The notes beneath the pieces were generated by a model that was not told the origin of the DNA, did not search any database, and saw nothing but the letters and a program-made list of their open reading frames with translations. From Psychrobacillus sp032154225 (GTDB lineage Bacteria > Bacillota > Bacilli > Bacillales_A > Planococcaceae), in NCBI RefSeq assembly GCF_032154225.1, contig NZ_JALDYF010000001.1, forward strand, positions 496,001-560,000: 64,000 nt of DNA, read 5' to 3'. Made by a program: the position numbers and the translations under genes. Within the stretch, counting starts at the first letter, position 1; each line of letters begins with the position of its first letter. Shown here piece by piece: positions 8,071 through 16,056 of this stretch.

Positions 8071-9360
8071 TTATCGTTTTAAGTTGATAAGCTCTTCTAA
8101 AATCGAATCAGATGTTGTGATTATACGAGTGTTCGCTTGGAACCCACGTTGTGCAACGATCATGTCTGTGAATTCTTCTGATAAGTCAACGTTAGACATT
8201 TCTAGGAAGCCAGAGTTAATTGATCCCATTCCTGATTCAGTAGCAACTTGAAGAATTGGATCTCCAGAGTTCGCTGTGTCTTTGAAATAGTTTGATCCTA
8301 CTTTTTCCATACCGCCTGGGTTCGGGAATTTAGCAAGAACAAGTTGACCCGCCCAACGTAATGTACCTTCTTTATCAACAAATGATACAGTACCGTCTTG
8401 AGAAATGTTCATACTTTGTGCATCGGTTGGGATTCGTATTGGTCTATATTCCCCACCAACTGTAATTGCTGTATCTGGTAAATAACTACCACCAGTATTA
8501 AGGTTACCAGTAGCTTCCCAGTTTCTTTCAACATCATTTGCATCTGGGTAAGATAAGCTAATTACCGCCCCATTAGCTTCTTCTAGCGCTTTCGCAGCAT
8601 CAGTTGCTGCTTTTTCTTTTTCAAGTGCATCTTTAGCGTCTGCACCATCAACATGGCTAGGGTCCTTAGCATTTTTTAATGCCTCTTCTGCTGCTTTTAA
8701 TGCAGTCTCTGCAGCTTGTACTGCAGTTGGATCTGCCGGGACAATAGCTTTAGCATCCGCTAAATCTTTTTTAGCATCAGTTACGCCTAGGATTAGAGGT
8801 TCAAGGGTTGCCGCTAATGTTTCTGCTGCCGTCTTAGCTGCATCTGCTGCATCCTTTGCAGGTTGCTTCAGAGCATCCGCAGCCGCTTGTGCCGCAGCAA
8901 GTGCAGTAGGATCTACTTTAGTAACTCCACCAACTAAAAACTTACCGTCTGCATTTACTAAATATCCGTCATTGTCCATATAGAAGTTACCAGCACGAGT
9001 ATACATTGGGTTTACAAAACCATCACGACTAAAGTTAGTCGAGTCCGCTACTTGGAAAAATCCGTCTCCAGAAATTGCAAGATCAAGCGTATTTCCAGTT
9101 GATTGCAAAGCTCCACCAGAGTGAATTGTGTCAATTGCAGATAATTGAGAACCTAAACCTACTTGCTTCGCATTAACTCCCCCACGTGTTCCAGTTCCAG
9201 CTGAAGCTCCTGCAGTTGTTTGCGAAATTAAATCTTTGAAAATTGTACGACCTTTTTTAAACCCGTAAGTGTTGACGTTTGCGATATTGTTACCAATTAC
9301 ATCTAGCTTTGTTTGGAAATTTTTTAAACCTGAAATACCAGAGTACATTGAACGAATCAT
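8071..9360 (-). CDS. flgE: Flagellar hook protein FlgE with Ala-rich insert
   Basis: Hook/rod family protein that polymerises into the flagellar hook. Its conserved ends are clear: the N-terminus MIRSMYSGISGLKNFQTKLD with the rod signature (VIGNNIANVNTYGFKK), and the C-terminal helix with VAQRGFQANTRIITTSD. At 429 residues it is much longer than B. subtilis FlgE (about 264). The extra length is a low-complexity segment at about residues 148-265, very rich in Ala, Lys, Asp and Glu, likely helical or coiled coil. The start at 9360 is set by GAAGGGAG and by family alignment; an in-frame ATG at 9396 would add a spurious 12-residue extension. Confidence 0.95.
   Translation of the reverse strand: MIRSMYSGISGLKNFQTKLDVIGNNIANVNTYGFKKGRTIFKDLISQTTAGASAGTGTRGGVNAKQVGLGSQLSAIDTIHSGGALQSTGNTLDLAISGDGFFQVADSTNFSRDGFVNPMYTRAGNFYMDNDGYLVNADGKFLVGGVTKVDPTALAAAQAAADALKQPAKDAADAAKTAAETLAATLEPLILGVTDAKKDLADAKAIVPADPTAVQAAETALKAAEEALKNAKDPSHVDGADAKDALEKEKAATDAAKALEEANGAVISLSYPDANDVERNWEATGNLNTGGSYLPDTAITVGGEYRPIRIPTDAQSMNISQDGTVSFVDKEGTLRWAGQLVLAKFPNPGGMEKVGSNYFKDTANSGDPILQVATESGMGSINSGFLEMSNVDLSEEFTDMIVAQRGFQANTRIITTSDSILEELINLKR
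8569..8913 (-). other. Insert encoding an Ala-rich helical domain within flgE
   Basis: These bases encode about 115 residues (roughly residues 150-264 of FlgE), built mostly of Ala, Lys, Asp, Glu and Leu with repeated AADA, AAKTAAE and ALKAAEEALK patterns. The segment interrupts the normal hook core between LVGGV and the conserved region that ends in YRPIRIPTDAQSM. The frame is open throughout, so it is an expressed variable domain rather than a frameshift. It is probably exposed on the hook surface. Confidence 0.75.
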
Positions 9361-9441
9361 TCTATTTTCTCCCTTCAAATTGAGTGCGAGCTTCAATCAG
9401 TCAGCTGCACATAGCATCCTTTGCAGGTCCTGCTATATTAG

Positions 9442-9822
9442 TTAATTAAGTACGATTGTGCCATCGATATTTGTAAATAGTTGGTCTTTTGCTTCCGTTC
9501 GACCCATTGCTGTAATAACAGTAGCGTTTGTTGTGCTCACAATTAATGCAGCTTGATCCATCAAGACTAGTGATTCTTTCACACCTTTAGAACGTGCTTC
9601 AAAAACTTTATCACTTACGAGCTGCCATTCAGCTTCTGAAATGTGAATATTTCTTTCATTTAAACGTGCATTCGCATGTTTGCTTACTTTTAACTCTTGT
9701 TTTGCAGCTGCATCATTCAAATGTTGTAGAAACAGTTGTTTTGTAGACGCTACTTGTTTAGATGTAAGTGGTTGACGGACATTTGGTTGTAGCGGAACGC
9801 GATTTAATTGAATTTTGTCCAT
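9442..9822 (-). CDS. Flagellar operon protein of the TIGR02530 type
   Basis: Small soluble protein of 126 residues between flgD and flgE. I recognise the conserved family found at this place in many Firmicutes flagellar operons from residues such as KVSKHANARLNERNIHISE and the hydrophobic VLMDQAALIVSTTNATVITA. Its precise role is not established; location and co-conservation suggest an assembly or chaperone role for the hook/cap proteins. It has no signal peptide or membrane helix. ATG 9822 is favoured over GTG 9828 because ACGGAG is 7-8 bases upstream. Confidence 0.88.
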   Translation of the reverse strand: MDKIQLNRVPLQPNVRQPLTSKQVASTKQLFLQHLNDAAAKQELKVSKHANARLNERNIHISEAEWQLVSDKVFEARSKGVKESLVLMDQAALIVSTTNATVITAMGRTEAKDQLFTNIDGTIVLN

Positions 9823-9840
9823 AGCCACACTCCGTTCCTA

Positions 9841-10548
9841 TTAGCTAATAGAAGTAATTTGATCTGCGGTAATAGTCGTTCCGTCGCTTAAGTTATAAAC
9901 GATTACTCCGTCTTTTTTAGATACAGAATCCACTTTTGCTTCTTTTGTTTCTGGCTTAGTATCCTTATCATCTTCGGTTTTCTTGTCTTTATCCTCTTCC
10001 GGCTTAACAGGAATATAACTAACTGTTTTACCGATCATCATGCTTGCATCGACTAGACTATTAGAGCCTGAACTTCCTCCAGAAAGAACTTCAGAAATAT
10101 TACCAGGATTAATCTTCTTGCCATCTGTTAATGTGAACTCAACACCACCTTCTACAAATCTTACAGAAGCGATTGTGCCTGTTCCTTCGTTAATAATTGG
10201 TTGGTTTTTTGAATCTTTTTTATCTGTTACTTCATGCCACTTTATTTGTTTCCCAACAAACGTATTGTATTGAATAAGCTGTGTTTGTTGTTGTCCAGCA
10301 GCAAAGCTCTCAAATGCTTTTGTCATATTCATCATTTGTTCTAGTGAACTAAACTGTGCCATTTGCGCGATAAAATCTTTATCTTCCATCGGGTTTGATG
10401 GATCTTGGTTTTGTAATTGGGTCATCAAAATTTTCAAAAACTCATCTTTTCCCAAATCGCTACCTGGTTTACGCACAGGTTGCTTTTTATTCGTTAGATA
10501 CATATCATCTGTAATTGGTTTGTTTTTAACTGAATCTGACGTAGCCAC
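9841..10548 (-). CDS. flgD: Flagellar hook assembly (cap) protein FlgD
   Basis: Scaffold that caps the growing hook; 235 residues. The conserved N-terminal region is present (LGKDEFLKILMTQLQNQDP, then MEDKDFIAQMAQFSSLEQM). The C-terminal half contains a Lys/Asp/Glu-rich low-complexity stretch (about residues 180-205) between small beta segments, an enlargement relative to short FlgD proteins. It starts at GTG 10548, with GGAGG 8 bases upstream, 3 bases after the fliK stop. Confidence 0.95.
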   Translation of the reverse strand: MATSDSVKNKPITDDMYLTNKKQPVRKPGSDLGKDEFLKILMTQLQNQDPSNPMEDKDFIAQMAQFSSLEQMMNMTKAFESFAAGQQQTQLIQYNTFVGKQIKWHEVTDKKDSKNQPIINEGTGTIASVRFVEGGVEFTLTDGKKINPGNISEVLSGGSSGSNSLVDASMMIGKTVSYIPVKPEEDKDKKTEDDKDTKPETKEAKVDSVSKKDGVIVYNLSDGTTITADQITSIS

Positions 10549-10551
10549 TGA

Positions 10552-11739
10552 TTATGCCTCCATTTCCATTAAAAAGTCTCGGAAAGACGACTGTTCTTCC
10601 GGTTCATCATTGCTACTCTCTTGTTGTTCTTGCTGTTGCTGCTTGAATGATTGATTGAAAGTTTGGTTTCTATCTTGTCTTGCTGCATCTTGTAGTGCTT
10701 GTGAAATCTCAATTTTTTCTATTTGAATATTTTGATTCACTAAGCCTTGTCTTAACTGATTTGAGTTAGAATCAAGTAAATCTTTACCTAATGCAGTTGA
10801 GGCTAGCATTCTAGCAGTTAGTTGGCCATCCTTTTGGATTAACTCGATTCGAATTGTTCCAAGTTGCTCAGGGTAGAGTTTAACAACTAATCTATTTGCT
10901 CCACCTGCTTGTCCAAACTGTATGCGATTCATCGCTTTCTCTAATTGCTTCATCAGTTCTTCTGATTGTGCTGGCTTTTGCGCTGGTAATGTTACAGTAA
11001 CCGTTTCAACTTTTGCTTGTGGTATTTGTGGAGTTGGTACTTGTTGCACTACTGTTACTTCTTTTTTTTCCACTACTACTTCAGTATTTTGTGTAACTTG
11101 TTTAATAATAACTTGTTGCACTACTGGTTTCATACCTTGCATTGGTAATACCGTTTTTGTTTCAGTTGTTTTAATAGTTGATGCTGCTTCAGCCACATTT
11201 TCAAGCAATTGTTTCAAGTCAAATACAGTTGACTCTTGCTTCAATGTTAAATCAGATTTCAATCCGATCAATTGAGCAATTTTCAGAAGTTCAACTACTT
11301 GCTTTGCTTCTGCTTGAGTTGCAGGACCTTGTCCATTTAGAGAAGCAACAATTGCGTCTTTTAATTGGCTCGCTTGTTCATTAATACCCGCTAACAAATC
11401 CCAGACATTTGTTTCTTCTAAATCTAACGCTGGGTCCTTACCTAAAAGCGTATTCATAAGCTGCTCTAACTCTTTTGGATTTACTGTTAGTTCGTCCTTA
11501 CCTAATAGTGATTCAAGTTCCTTTATAGAATCCATTCCAAGAATTGCCAATAGCTCATTCATCAAATCGGCTTCTACACTATTTTCACTTGAAGGCATTG
11601 GTTGTTGAACTTGGCTATTAGATAACACTTGACCAAATACATTTCCAAAAACTTGATTGCCTTCAACACTTGCTTGTAGTTGCCCTTTCGACTGAGCAGT
11701 AATATTGTTCGTCATACTCACAATTGCTGCGATATTCAT
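10552..11739 (-). CDS. fliK: Flagellar hook-length control protein FliK
   Basis: Secreted ruler of about 395 residues that measures the hook and triggers the FlhB specificity switch. The N-terminal and central parts are low-complexity and Gln/Val/Thr/Pro-rich. The C-terminal Flg_hook domain is recognisable by RLVVKLYPEQLGTIRIELIQKDGQLTARM (its first part at about residue 280). The tail is Gln/Glu-rich. AGGGAGGTG is best spaced for the second of two adjacent ATGs (11739). It is flanked by motE and flgD, as in B. subtilis. Confidence 0.94.
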   Translation of the reverse strand: MNIAAIVSMTNNITAQSKGQLQASVEGNQVFGNVFGQVLSNSQVQQPMPSSENSVEADLMNELLAILGMDSIKELESLLGKDELTVNPKELEQLMNTLLGKDPALDLEETNVWDLLAGINEQASQLKDAIVASLNGQGPATQAEAKQVVELLKIAQLIGLKSDLTLKQESTVFDLKQLLENVAEAASTIKTTETKTVLPMQGMKPVVQQVIIKQVTQNTEVVVEKKEVTVVQQVPTPQIPQAKVETVTVTLPAQKPAQSEELMKQLEKAMNRIQFGQAGGANRLVVKLYPEQLGTIRIELIQKDGQLTARMLASTALGKDLLDSNSNQLRQGLVNQNIQIEKIEISQALQDAARQDRNQTFNQSFKQQQQEQQESSNDEPEEQSSFRDFLMEMEA

Positions 11740-11765
11740 CATTTCACCTCCCTTCAAATGAAAAA

Positions 11766-12365
11766 TTATTGTTCGGTCATTAATTCTGTATATTTCGCCG
11801 CATTCTCGGGAGTCATTTTTTCATAAATCTTTGCCACAGTTTCAGGCTTCAAGCTTACTAACACGCGCAATGCTTCCGCATCGCTCATTTTTGTAATTAC
11901 TGGAGCTGCTGTTTTAGCTGACATTTTTTCAAATGTAGAAACGATTTCTGCATATTCTCTTTTCGAACTTGTTTGAGCTACTTGAAGTTTTTCTATTTCG
12001 TCCAATAAACGTTGTTGCTCTACAAGCAATGTTTCATTGCTCTTGGCCGAATTATCAATTTCAAGCTGCAATTGATCTATTTGAGCTTCTTTTTCTTGTA
12101 TTTGAGCTTGAAGTGTCACAACCTTTTCTTCCAAACGGTCTGTTTTCACTTCTTCTGTAATCGTTTCTTTCGAACCATTTCCAGTTAACTCTTTTGCTTT
12201 TTCAAATACATTTACTTCTGCAATATTAGCAACAATTAACAGGATGACTAAGGCAAATAAGAACGGAATGATAAATAAGTAGAGGAATAGTTTCAAACCA
12301 CCACTTTTCTTTGAACCATCGTTTACTACATCCTTGTTTTTAATCGATTTGTTCTGTTTAGCCAT
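11766..12365 (-). CDS. motE: MotE/YlxF-type flagellar protein
   Basis: 199 residues with a lysine-rich cytoplasmic N-terminus and one transmembrane helix (about 25-48). A long coiled coil rich in Glu, Gln and Leu (about 75-140) is followed by a C-terminal MgtE-N-like domain (RVLVSLKPETVAKIYEKMTP). This matches the YlxF/MotE family encoded between fliJ and fliK. The related MotE of other bacteria is a periplasmic chaperone for the stator protein MotC; here the role is inferred from family and position. SD AGGTGAG precedes the ATG. Confidence 0.88.
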   Translation of the reverse strand: MAKQNKSIKNKDVVNDGSKKSGGLKLFLYLFIIPFLFALVILLIVANIAEVNVFEKAKELTGNGSKETITEEVKTDRLEEKVVTLQAQIQEKEAQIDQLQLEIDNSAKSNETLLVEQQRLLDEIEKLQVAQTSSKREYAEIVSTFEKMSAKTAAPVITKMSDAEALRVLVSLKPETVAKIYEKMTPENAAKYTELMTEQ

Positions 12366-12374
12366 ACTTTTTAC

Positions 12375-12824
12375 TCACCTAATCTCTTTGTTTTGAAACT
12401 TGATAGAAGATATTTCATCTAAACGTATTGTTTCAAGTCTATGTTGTTCTTGTTGGAAGCTTTCGAAGTCTTTTTCTTTCATTTTTTCAAACTTACGAAC
12501 TTCTAATGTTCTTTCCAACAGTCTTTCTTCAAACCAGTGCATTTTAGAACGTGCTTGTATTACTTGTTTTTGTACAACATCAATTTGTTTAAGTAATCCA
12601 TCAATATATTTTGAATAGTGATGGATACCGTCAATCGACAAACCTTGTTCTAAAAGATTATTTTGATCTTGTATTGTATTCTCTTTTTTCTTTAGTAAGT
12701 CATATAGCTCAGTCGCTACTTTTTCAAATGCAGTGACTGATTCTTTATAAGCAATTTCGGTTTCTGATTTTTCTTGTTCTCTAACAGTTAATACTTTTGA
12801 AAACTTATATTGATAAGTAACCAA
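12375..12824 (-). CDS. fliJ: Flagellar export protein FliJ
   Basis: 149-residue, almost wholly coiled-coil protein (high Glu, Lys, Gln and Leu content). It is the central stalk of the FliI ATPase and escorts export chaperones. The start YQYKFSKVLTVREQEK resembles other FliJ N-termini. It begins at TTG 12824, 3 bases after the fliI stop, with GGTGGTG about 8 bases upstream. It lies between fliI and motE as expected. Confidence 0.93.
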   Translation of the reverse strand: MVTYQYKFSKVLTVREQEKSETEIAYKESVTAFEKVATELYDLLKKKENTIQDQNNLLEQGLSIDGIHHYSKYIDGLLKQIDVVQKQVIQARSKMHWFEERLLERTLEVRKFEKMKEKDFESFQQEQHRLETIRLDEISSIKFQNKEIR

Positions 12825-12827
12825 TTC

Positions 12828-14150
12828 TTATACACCACCATTAGATAATGTCACCAATTCATCTACAGTTGCCTCAAGCGATACACTGTCTAAATAACCT
12901 TGCTTTAAAAAAGATGTAATAAGCGGTTCATATTGAATCGCTTCATCGATTTCCCTTGAAGTACCACGTTTATAAGCACCTATATTAATCAAATCCTCAG
13001 ATTTATTGTACGTAAAATACAAATCTCGAATTCTTTCAGCAGCCTTATTATGTTCATCGTCTGCAATATGATTCATTAACCGACTTATACTTTTTAAGAC
13101 ATTAATCGCCGGATATTGCCCTTTATTTGCTAATGAACGATCGAGTACTATATGTCCATCTAAAATCCCTCGCACAGTATCTGCAATTGGTTCGTTCATA
13201 TCGTCACCATCGACTAATACTGTATAAAATGCGGTAATTGTTCCTTGCTCATTCGTTCCCGTTCGTTCCAAAAGCTTCGGCAAGATCGAGAATACAGATG
13301 GTGTATATCCTCTTGTTGCGGGAGGTTCACCAACTGCTAGGCCAATTTCACGCTGTGCCATCGCTACTCGCGTAACTGAATCCATCATGAGCATGACATT
13401 TAAGCCTTTATCACGAAAGTACTCTGCAATTGCTGTAGCTGTAAAAGCACCTTTTATACGCATTAATGCTGGCTGATCAGAAGTTGCTGCTACTACAATC
13501 GACTTCGCTAAACCTTCTGGACCTAAATCTCTTTCGATGAACTCACGAACTTCTCTTCCACGCTCTCCAATTAGAGCGATAACATTCAAATCTGCATTTG
13601 TATTTCGGGCAATCATTCCAAGTAAAGTACTTTTCCCTACTCCTGAACCCGCAAAAATACCGACCCTTTGCCCTTTTCCTACCGTTAACATCCCATCGAT
13701 TGCTTTAACTCCTACTTCTATTCGCTCATCGATAGGTGGTCTTGTGAGAGGATTAGGAGGATCTTGTTCTGTACCTACTGTCATTAATCCTTTTGGTAAT
13801 ACTGTTCCATCAATTGGATTACCCATTGAATCTAGTACTTTACCAATTAATTCTGGACCAACTTTAATCTCCAGAGGACTGTTCGTACCTTCCACAAGAC
13901 ATCCGGTTGATATTTCTCGAATATTTGTGTAAGGCATTAATACAACAATCTCTTCTTTAAATCCAACTACTTCTGCAAGAATGATTGAATGTCCATTTCT
14001 AGGAGAGTTAATATGTATTTTACACACATCTCCTATAGAACTTTCTGGACCTTGTGATTCAATCATTAATCCAACAACGCGGTTTACACGCCCATATTTT
14101 TTAAATGAAGATAAATTGGGGATTTGCTGAATTAATTCGACTGCTTTCAT
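12828..14150 (-). CDS. fliI: Flagellum-specific ATPase FliI
   Basis: Export ATPase of the flagellar secretion system; 440 residues and homologous to F1 ATPase beta. The N-terminal beta barrel is followed by the nucleotide domain with Walker A AGSGVGKST at about residues 167-175. GERGREVREFIERDLG and Walker B LMMDSVTRVAMAQREIGL are also visible. The C-terminal helical domain is complete. ATG 14150 is chosen because GGAGTGA lies 7 bases upstream; an in-frame GTG at 14159 overlaps the fliH stop region. Confidence 0.97.
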   Translation of the reverse strand: MKAVELIQQIPNLSSFKKYGRVNRVVGLMIESQGPESSIGDVCKIHINSPRNGHSIILAEVVGFKEEIVVLMPYTNIREISTGCLVEGTNSPLEIKVGPELIGKVLDSMGNPIDGTVLPKGLMTVGTEQDPPNPLTRPPIDERIEVGVKAIDGMLTVGKGQRVGIFAGSGVGKSTLLGMIARNTNADLNVIALIGERGREVREFIERDLGPEGLAKSIVVAATSDQPALMRIKGAFTATAIAEYFRDKGLNVMLMMDSVTRVAMAQREIGLAVGEPPATRGYTPSVFSILPKLLERTGTNEQGTITAFYTVLVDGDDMNEPIADTVRGILDGHIVLDRSLANKGQYPAINVLKSISRLMNHIADDEHNKAAERIRDLYFTYNKSEDLINIGAYKRGTSREIDEAIQYEPLITSFLKQGYLDSVSLEATVDELVTLSNGGV

Positions 14151-14155
14151 CACAT

Positions 14156-14938
14156 TCACTCCATGCTATCTAAAGTATCTACTAATTTTCGTCTTAGTTC
14201 TTGTAGTTGCTCATCAATACTCACAACAATTCTTCCATGATTCGTTTCAATGTAGCAATCTGTTGGATTAATATCTTCATCCACAAAAATCATAAATGGA
14301 ACATCCACTGGAAAAATTGAAGCTAGTTCTTCTCGATTACTTGAAACCAATGAAAAATACGTTGGGGAAACATATACTTTAACTTCTTTCATTTCCCTTG
14401 CTTCTTTCAACCCACGCTTCACAATAGACAGAAAAAGTTCGTCATTTTCTTCAAGTGTTGTTCCTAAGATTCGTTCAGATGTACGAATAGCAAGTTCAAG
14501 AATAACGTGCTCTTGGTGTTGTAAATATTCCATTGCATTTTCATGTGCAATGCCTATTGCTTCATTAGCAGTAGCGACCGCTTGTTTCATATCAGCAGTC
14601 GCTTTGTTTCTACCTTCTTCTAAACCTTGTGTAAATCCTTCATCGTAAGCAGCCTGTTGAAATTCTACTTTTTGTTGTTCCCAAACAGCTATTTCGTTAT
14701 CGACAAATTGCCTTGTTTCTTCTATTTCGGCAGCAAGTGCTGCTTTTCTCATGGAAATCTCTTTCTCTACTTCTTTTAGCATCTTATCTCTTTCTAGTAG
14801 AAAGGTTTCCAGGTTAAGTGTTTGATCGACTTCTATTATTTCTTCAGGTAATGTAAGGTTTTTGATCTGAATAGATCTTGCTTTTTCTACATTGCCATCC
14901 ATTAGGACGTTTCGGAAAATTCTAGACAATGATGTCAT
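14156..14938 (-). CDS. fliH: Flagellar assembly protein FliH
   Basis: Regulator and peripheral stalk of FliI; about 260 residues. The middle is a long charged coiled coil (about residues 45-130) containing the Gly-spaced EGFTQGLEEGRNKA segment typical of FliH/V-ATPase E relatives. The C-terminal domain ends near GRIVVSIDEQLQELRRKL. The start is at ATG 14938 (MTSLSRIF), overlapping fliG by 17 bases. GGAGGAG touches this ATG, so TTG 14929 (giving MSRIF) is a real alternative. Confidence 0.93.
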   Translation of the reverse strand: MTSLSRIFRNVLMDGNVEKARSIQIKNLTLPEEIIEVDQTLNLETFLLERDKMLKEVEKEISMRKAALAAEIEETRQFVDNEIAVWEQQKVEFQQAAYDEGFTQGLEEGRNKATADMKQAVATANEAIGIAHENAMEYLQHQEHVILELAIRTSERILGTTLEENDELFLSIVKRGLKEAREMKEVKVYVSPTYFSLVSSNREELASIFPVDVPFMIFVDEDINPTDCYIETNHGRIVVSIDEQLQELRRKLVDTLDSME

Positions 14939-15935
14939 CTCCTCCACCACGAGCAATAATAATCTCGCCAGCATCCTCAAGTCTTCTAATTACTGCAACG
15001 ATATGTGATTGTGCTTCTTCTACATCACGCAATCGAACAGGTCCCATGATTTCCATTTCTTCCTTGAAAGTGTCTGCCATTCGAGTAGACATATTTCGGA
15101 ATACAATATCTTTTACTTCTTCGCTTGATACTTTTAATGAAAGTAGTAAGTCTTCGTTTTCACAATCGCGAATAACTCGTTGAATCGAACGGTTATCCAA
15201 TGTAACGATGTCTTCGAATACGAACATTCTTTTCTTAATTTCTTCGGCAAGTTCTGGATCTTGGATTTCAAGTGCATCCAAAATAGTTTTCTCTGTTGCA
15301 CGGTCAACACCATTCAACACTTCGACAACTGCGTCGATTCCACCAGTTTCTGTGTAATCTTGTGTTACGGTCGATGATAATTTTCTTTCTAAAACAGATT
15401 CGATCTCACTAATTACTTCAGGTGAAGTGGAATCCATCGTAGCAATACGCTTCGCAATATCCGCTTGTACTTCTTGAGGTAACGAAGAAAGAATAACCCC
15501 TGCTTGTTGTGCTTCTAAATACGAAAGTATGAGCGCTATTGTTTGTGGATGCTCATTTTGTATGAAATTAAATAATTGAGTTGGTTCTGCGCGCCTTGCA
15601 AAGTCAAAAGGCCTTACTTGAAGCGAAGAAGTTAAACGATTAATAATCGCTTGTGCATGGTCTGTACCAAGTGCTTTTTCAAGAACTGTTTTTGCGTACC
15701 CAATTCCACCTTGTGAGATATAATCTTGCGCTAAGGCAATATTATGAAACTCTTCAATAATTTCTTCTTTAATATCTGGATCAACTTTCTTAACTCCTGA
15801 GATTTCTAGTGTTAAACGCTCGATTTCTTCTTCATTTAAATGTTTATAAATGGAAGCAGACACTTCAGGTCCTAGAGAAATCAACAAGAGCGCGGCTTTT
15901 TGTTTACCACTAAGTTCTTTGTCTTTCTTTACCAT
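14922..15935 (-). CDS. fliG: Flagellar motor switch protein FliG
   Basis: Torque-generating C-ring protein of 337 residues with three ARM-like domains. Family landmarks are GKQKAALLLISLG at the N-terminus, EHPQTIALILSYL in the middle and MFVFEDIVTLDNRSIQRV in the C-terminal torque domain. That domain keeps charged residues of the stator-facing helix (RDCENEDLLLSLK). ATG 15935 has GGAGGG at correct spacing; an upstream ATG at 15953 lies inside the repeat that separates this gene from fliF. The gap to fliF is filled by that repeat. Confidence 0.96.
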   Translation of the reverse strand: MVKKDKELSGKQKAALLLISLGPEVSASIYKHLNEEEIERLTLEISGVKKVDPDIKEEIIEEFHNIALAQDYISQGGIGYAKTVLEKALGTDHAQAIINRLTSSLQVRPFDFARRAEPTQLFNFIQNEHPQTIALILSYLEAQQAGVILSSLPQEVQADIAKRIATMDSTSPEVISEIESVLERKLSSTVTQDYTETGGIDAVVEVLNGVDRATEKTILDALEIQDPELAEEIKKRMFVFEDIVTLDNRSIQRVIRDCENEDLLLSLKVSSEEVKDIVFRNMSTRMADTFKEEMEIMGPVRLRDVEEAQSHIVAVIRRLEDAGEIIIARGGGDDIIV

Positions 15936-15947
15936 AGCCGTCCCTCC

Positions 15948-16056
15948 AATCAATTACACTCCGACGTAATTGCGTACAGATTTCGAACCCGGTTGCCGGT
16001 TTCAAAATCTGTAACATCCGCCGGAGGCTTTAACTTTATTTTTCTAAATAAAGTTA
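15948..16056. repeat. Intercistronic structured repeat, copy A (fliF-fliG)
   Basis: A 109-bp element filling the fliF-fliG gap. On the coding strand it runs from TAACTTTATT, whose first three bases are the fliF stop codon, to AATTGATT just before the fliG Shine-Dalgarno. It contains a 12-bp perfect hairpin at the stop codon (16030-16057, arms TTAACTTTATTT and AAATAAAGTTAA) and the core CCTCCGGCGGATGT (about 16013-16026). A hairpin with arms CAGATTT/AAATCTG and an end hairpin CAATTAC/GTAATTG are also present. The same framework occurs at 62821-63072. Such gaps are normally absent between fliF and fliG. Confidence 0.75.

Noticed and set aside
8071..9360. FlgE length as a fusion or frameshift artefact
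   Set aside because: The frame is open across the insert and both conserved hook ends are in the same frame, so a single inserted domain is the simpler reading.
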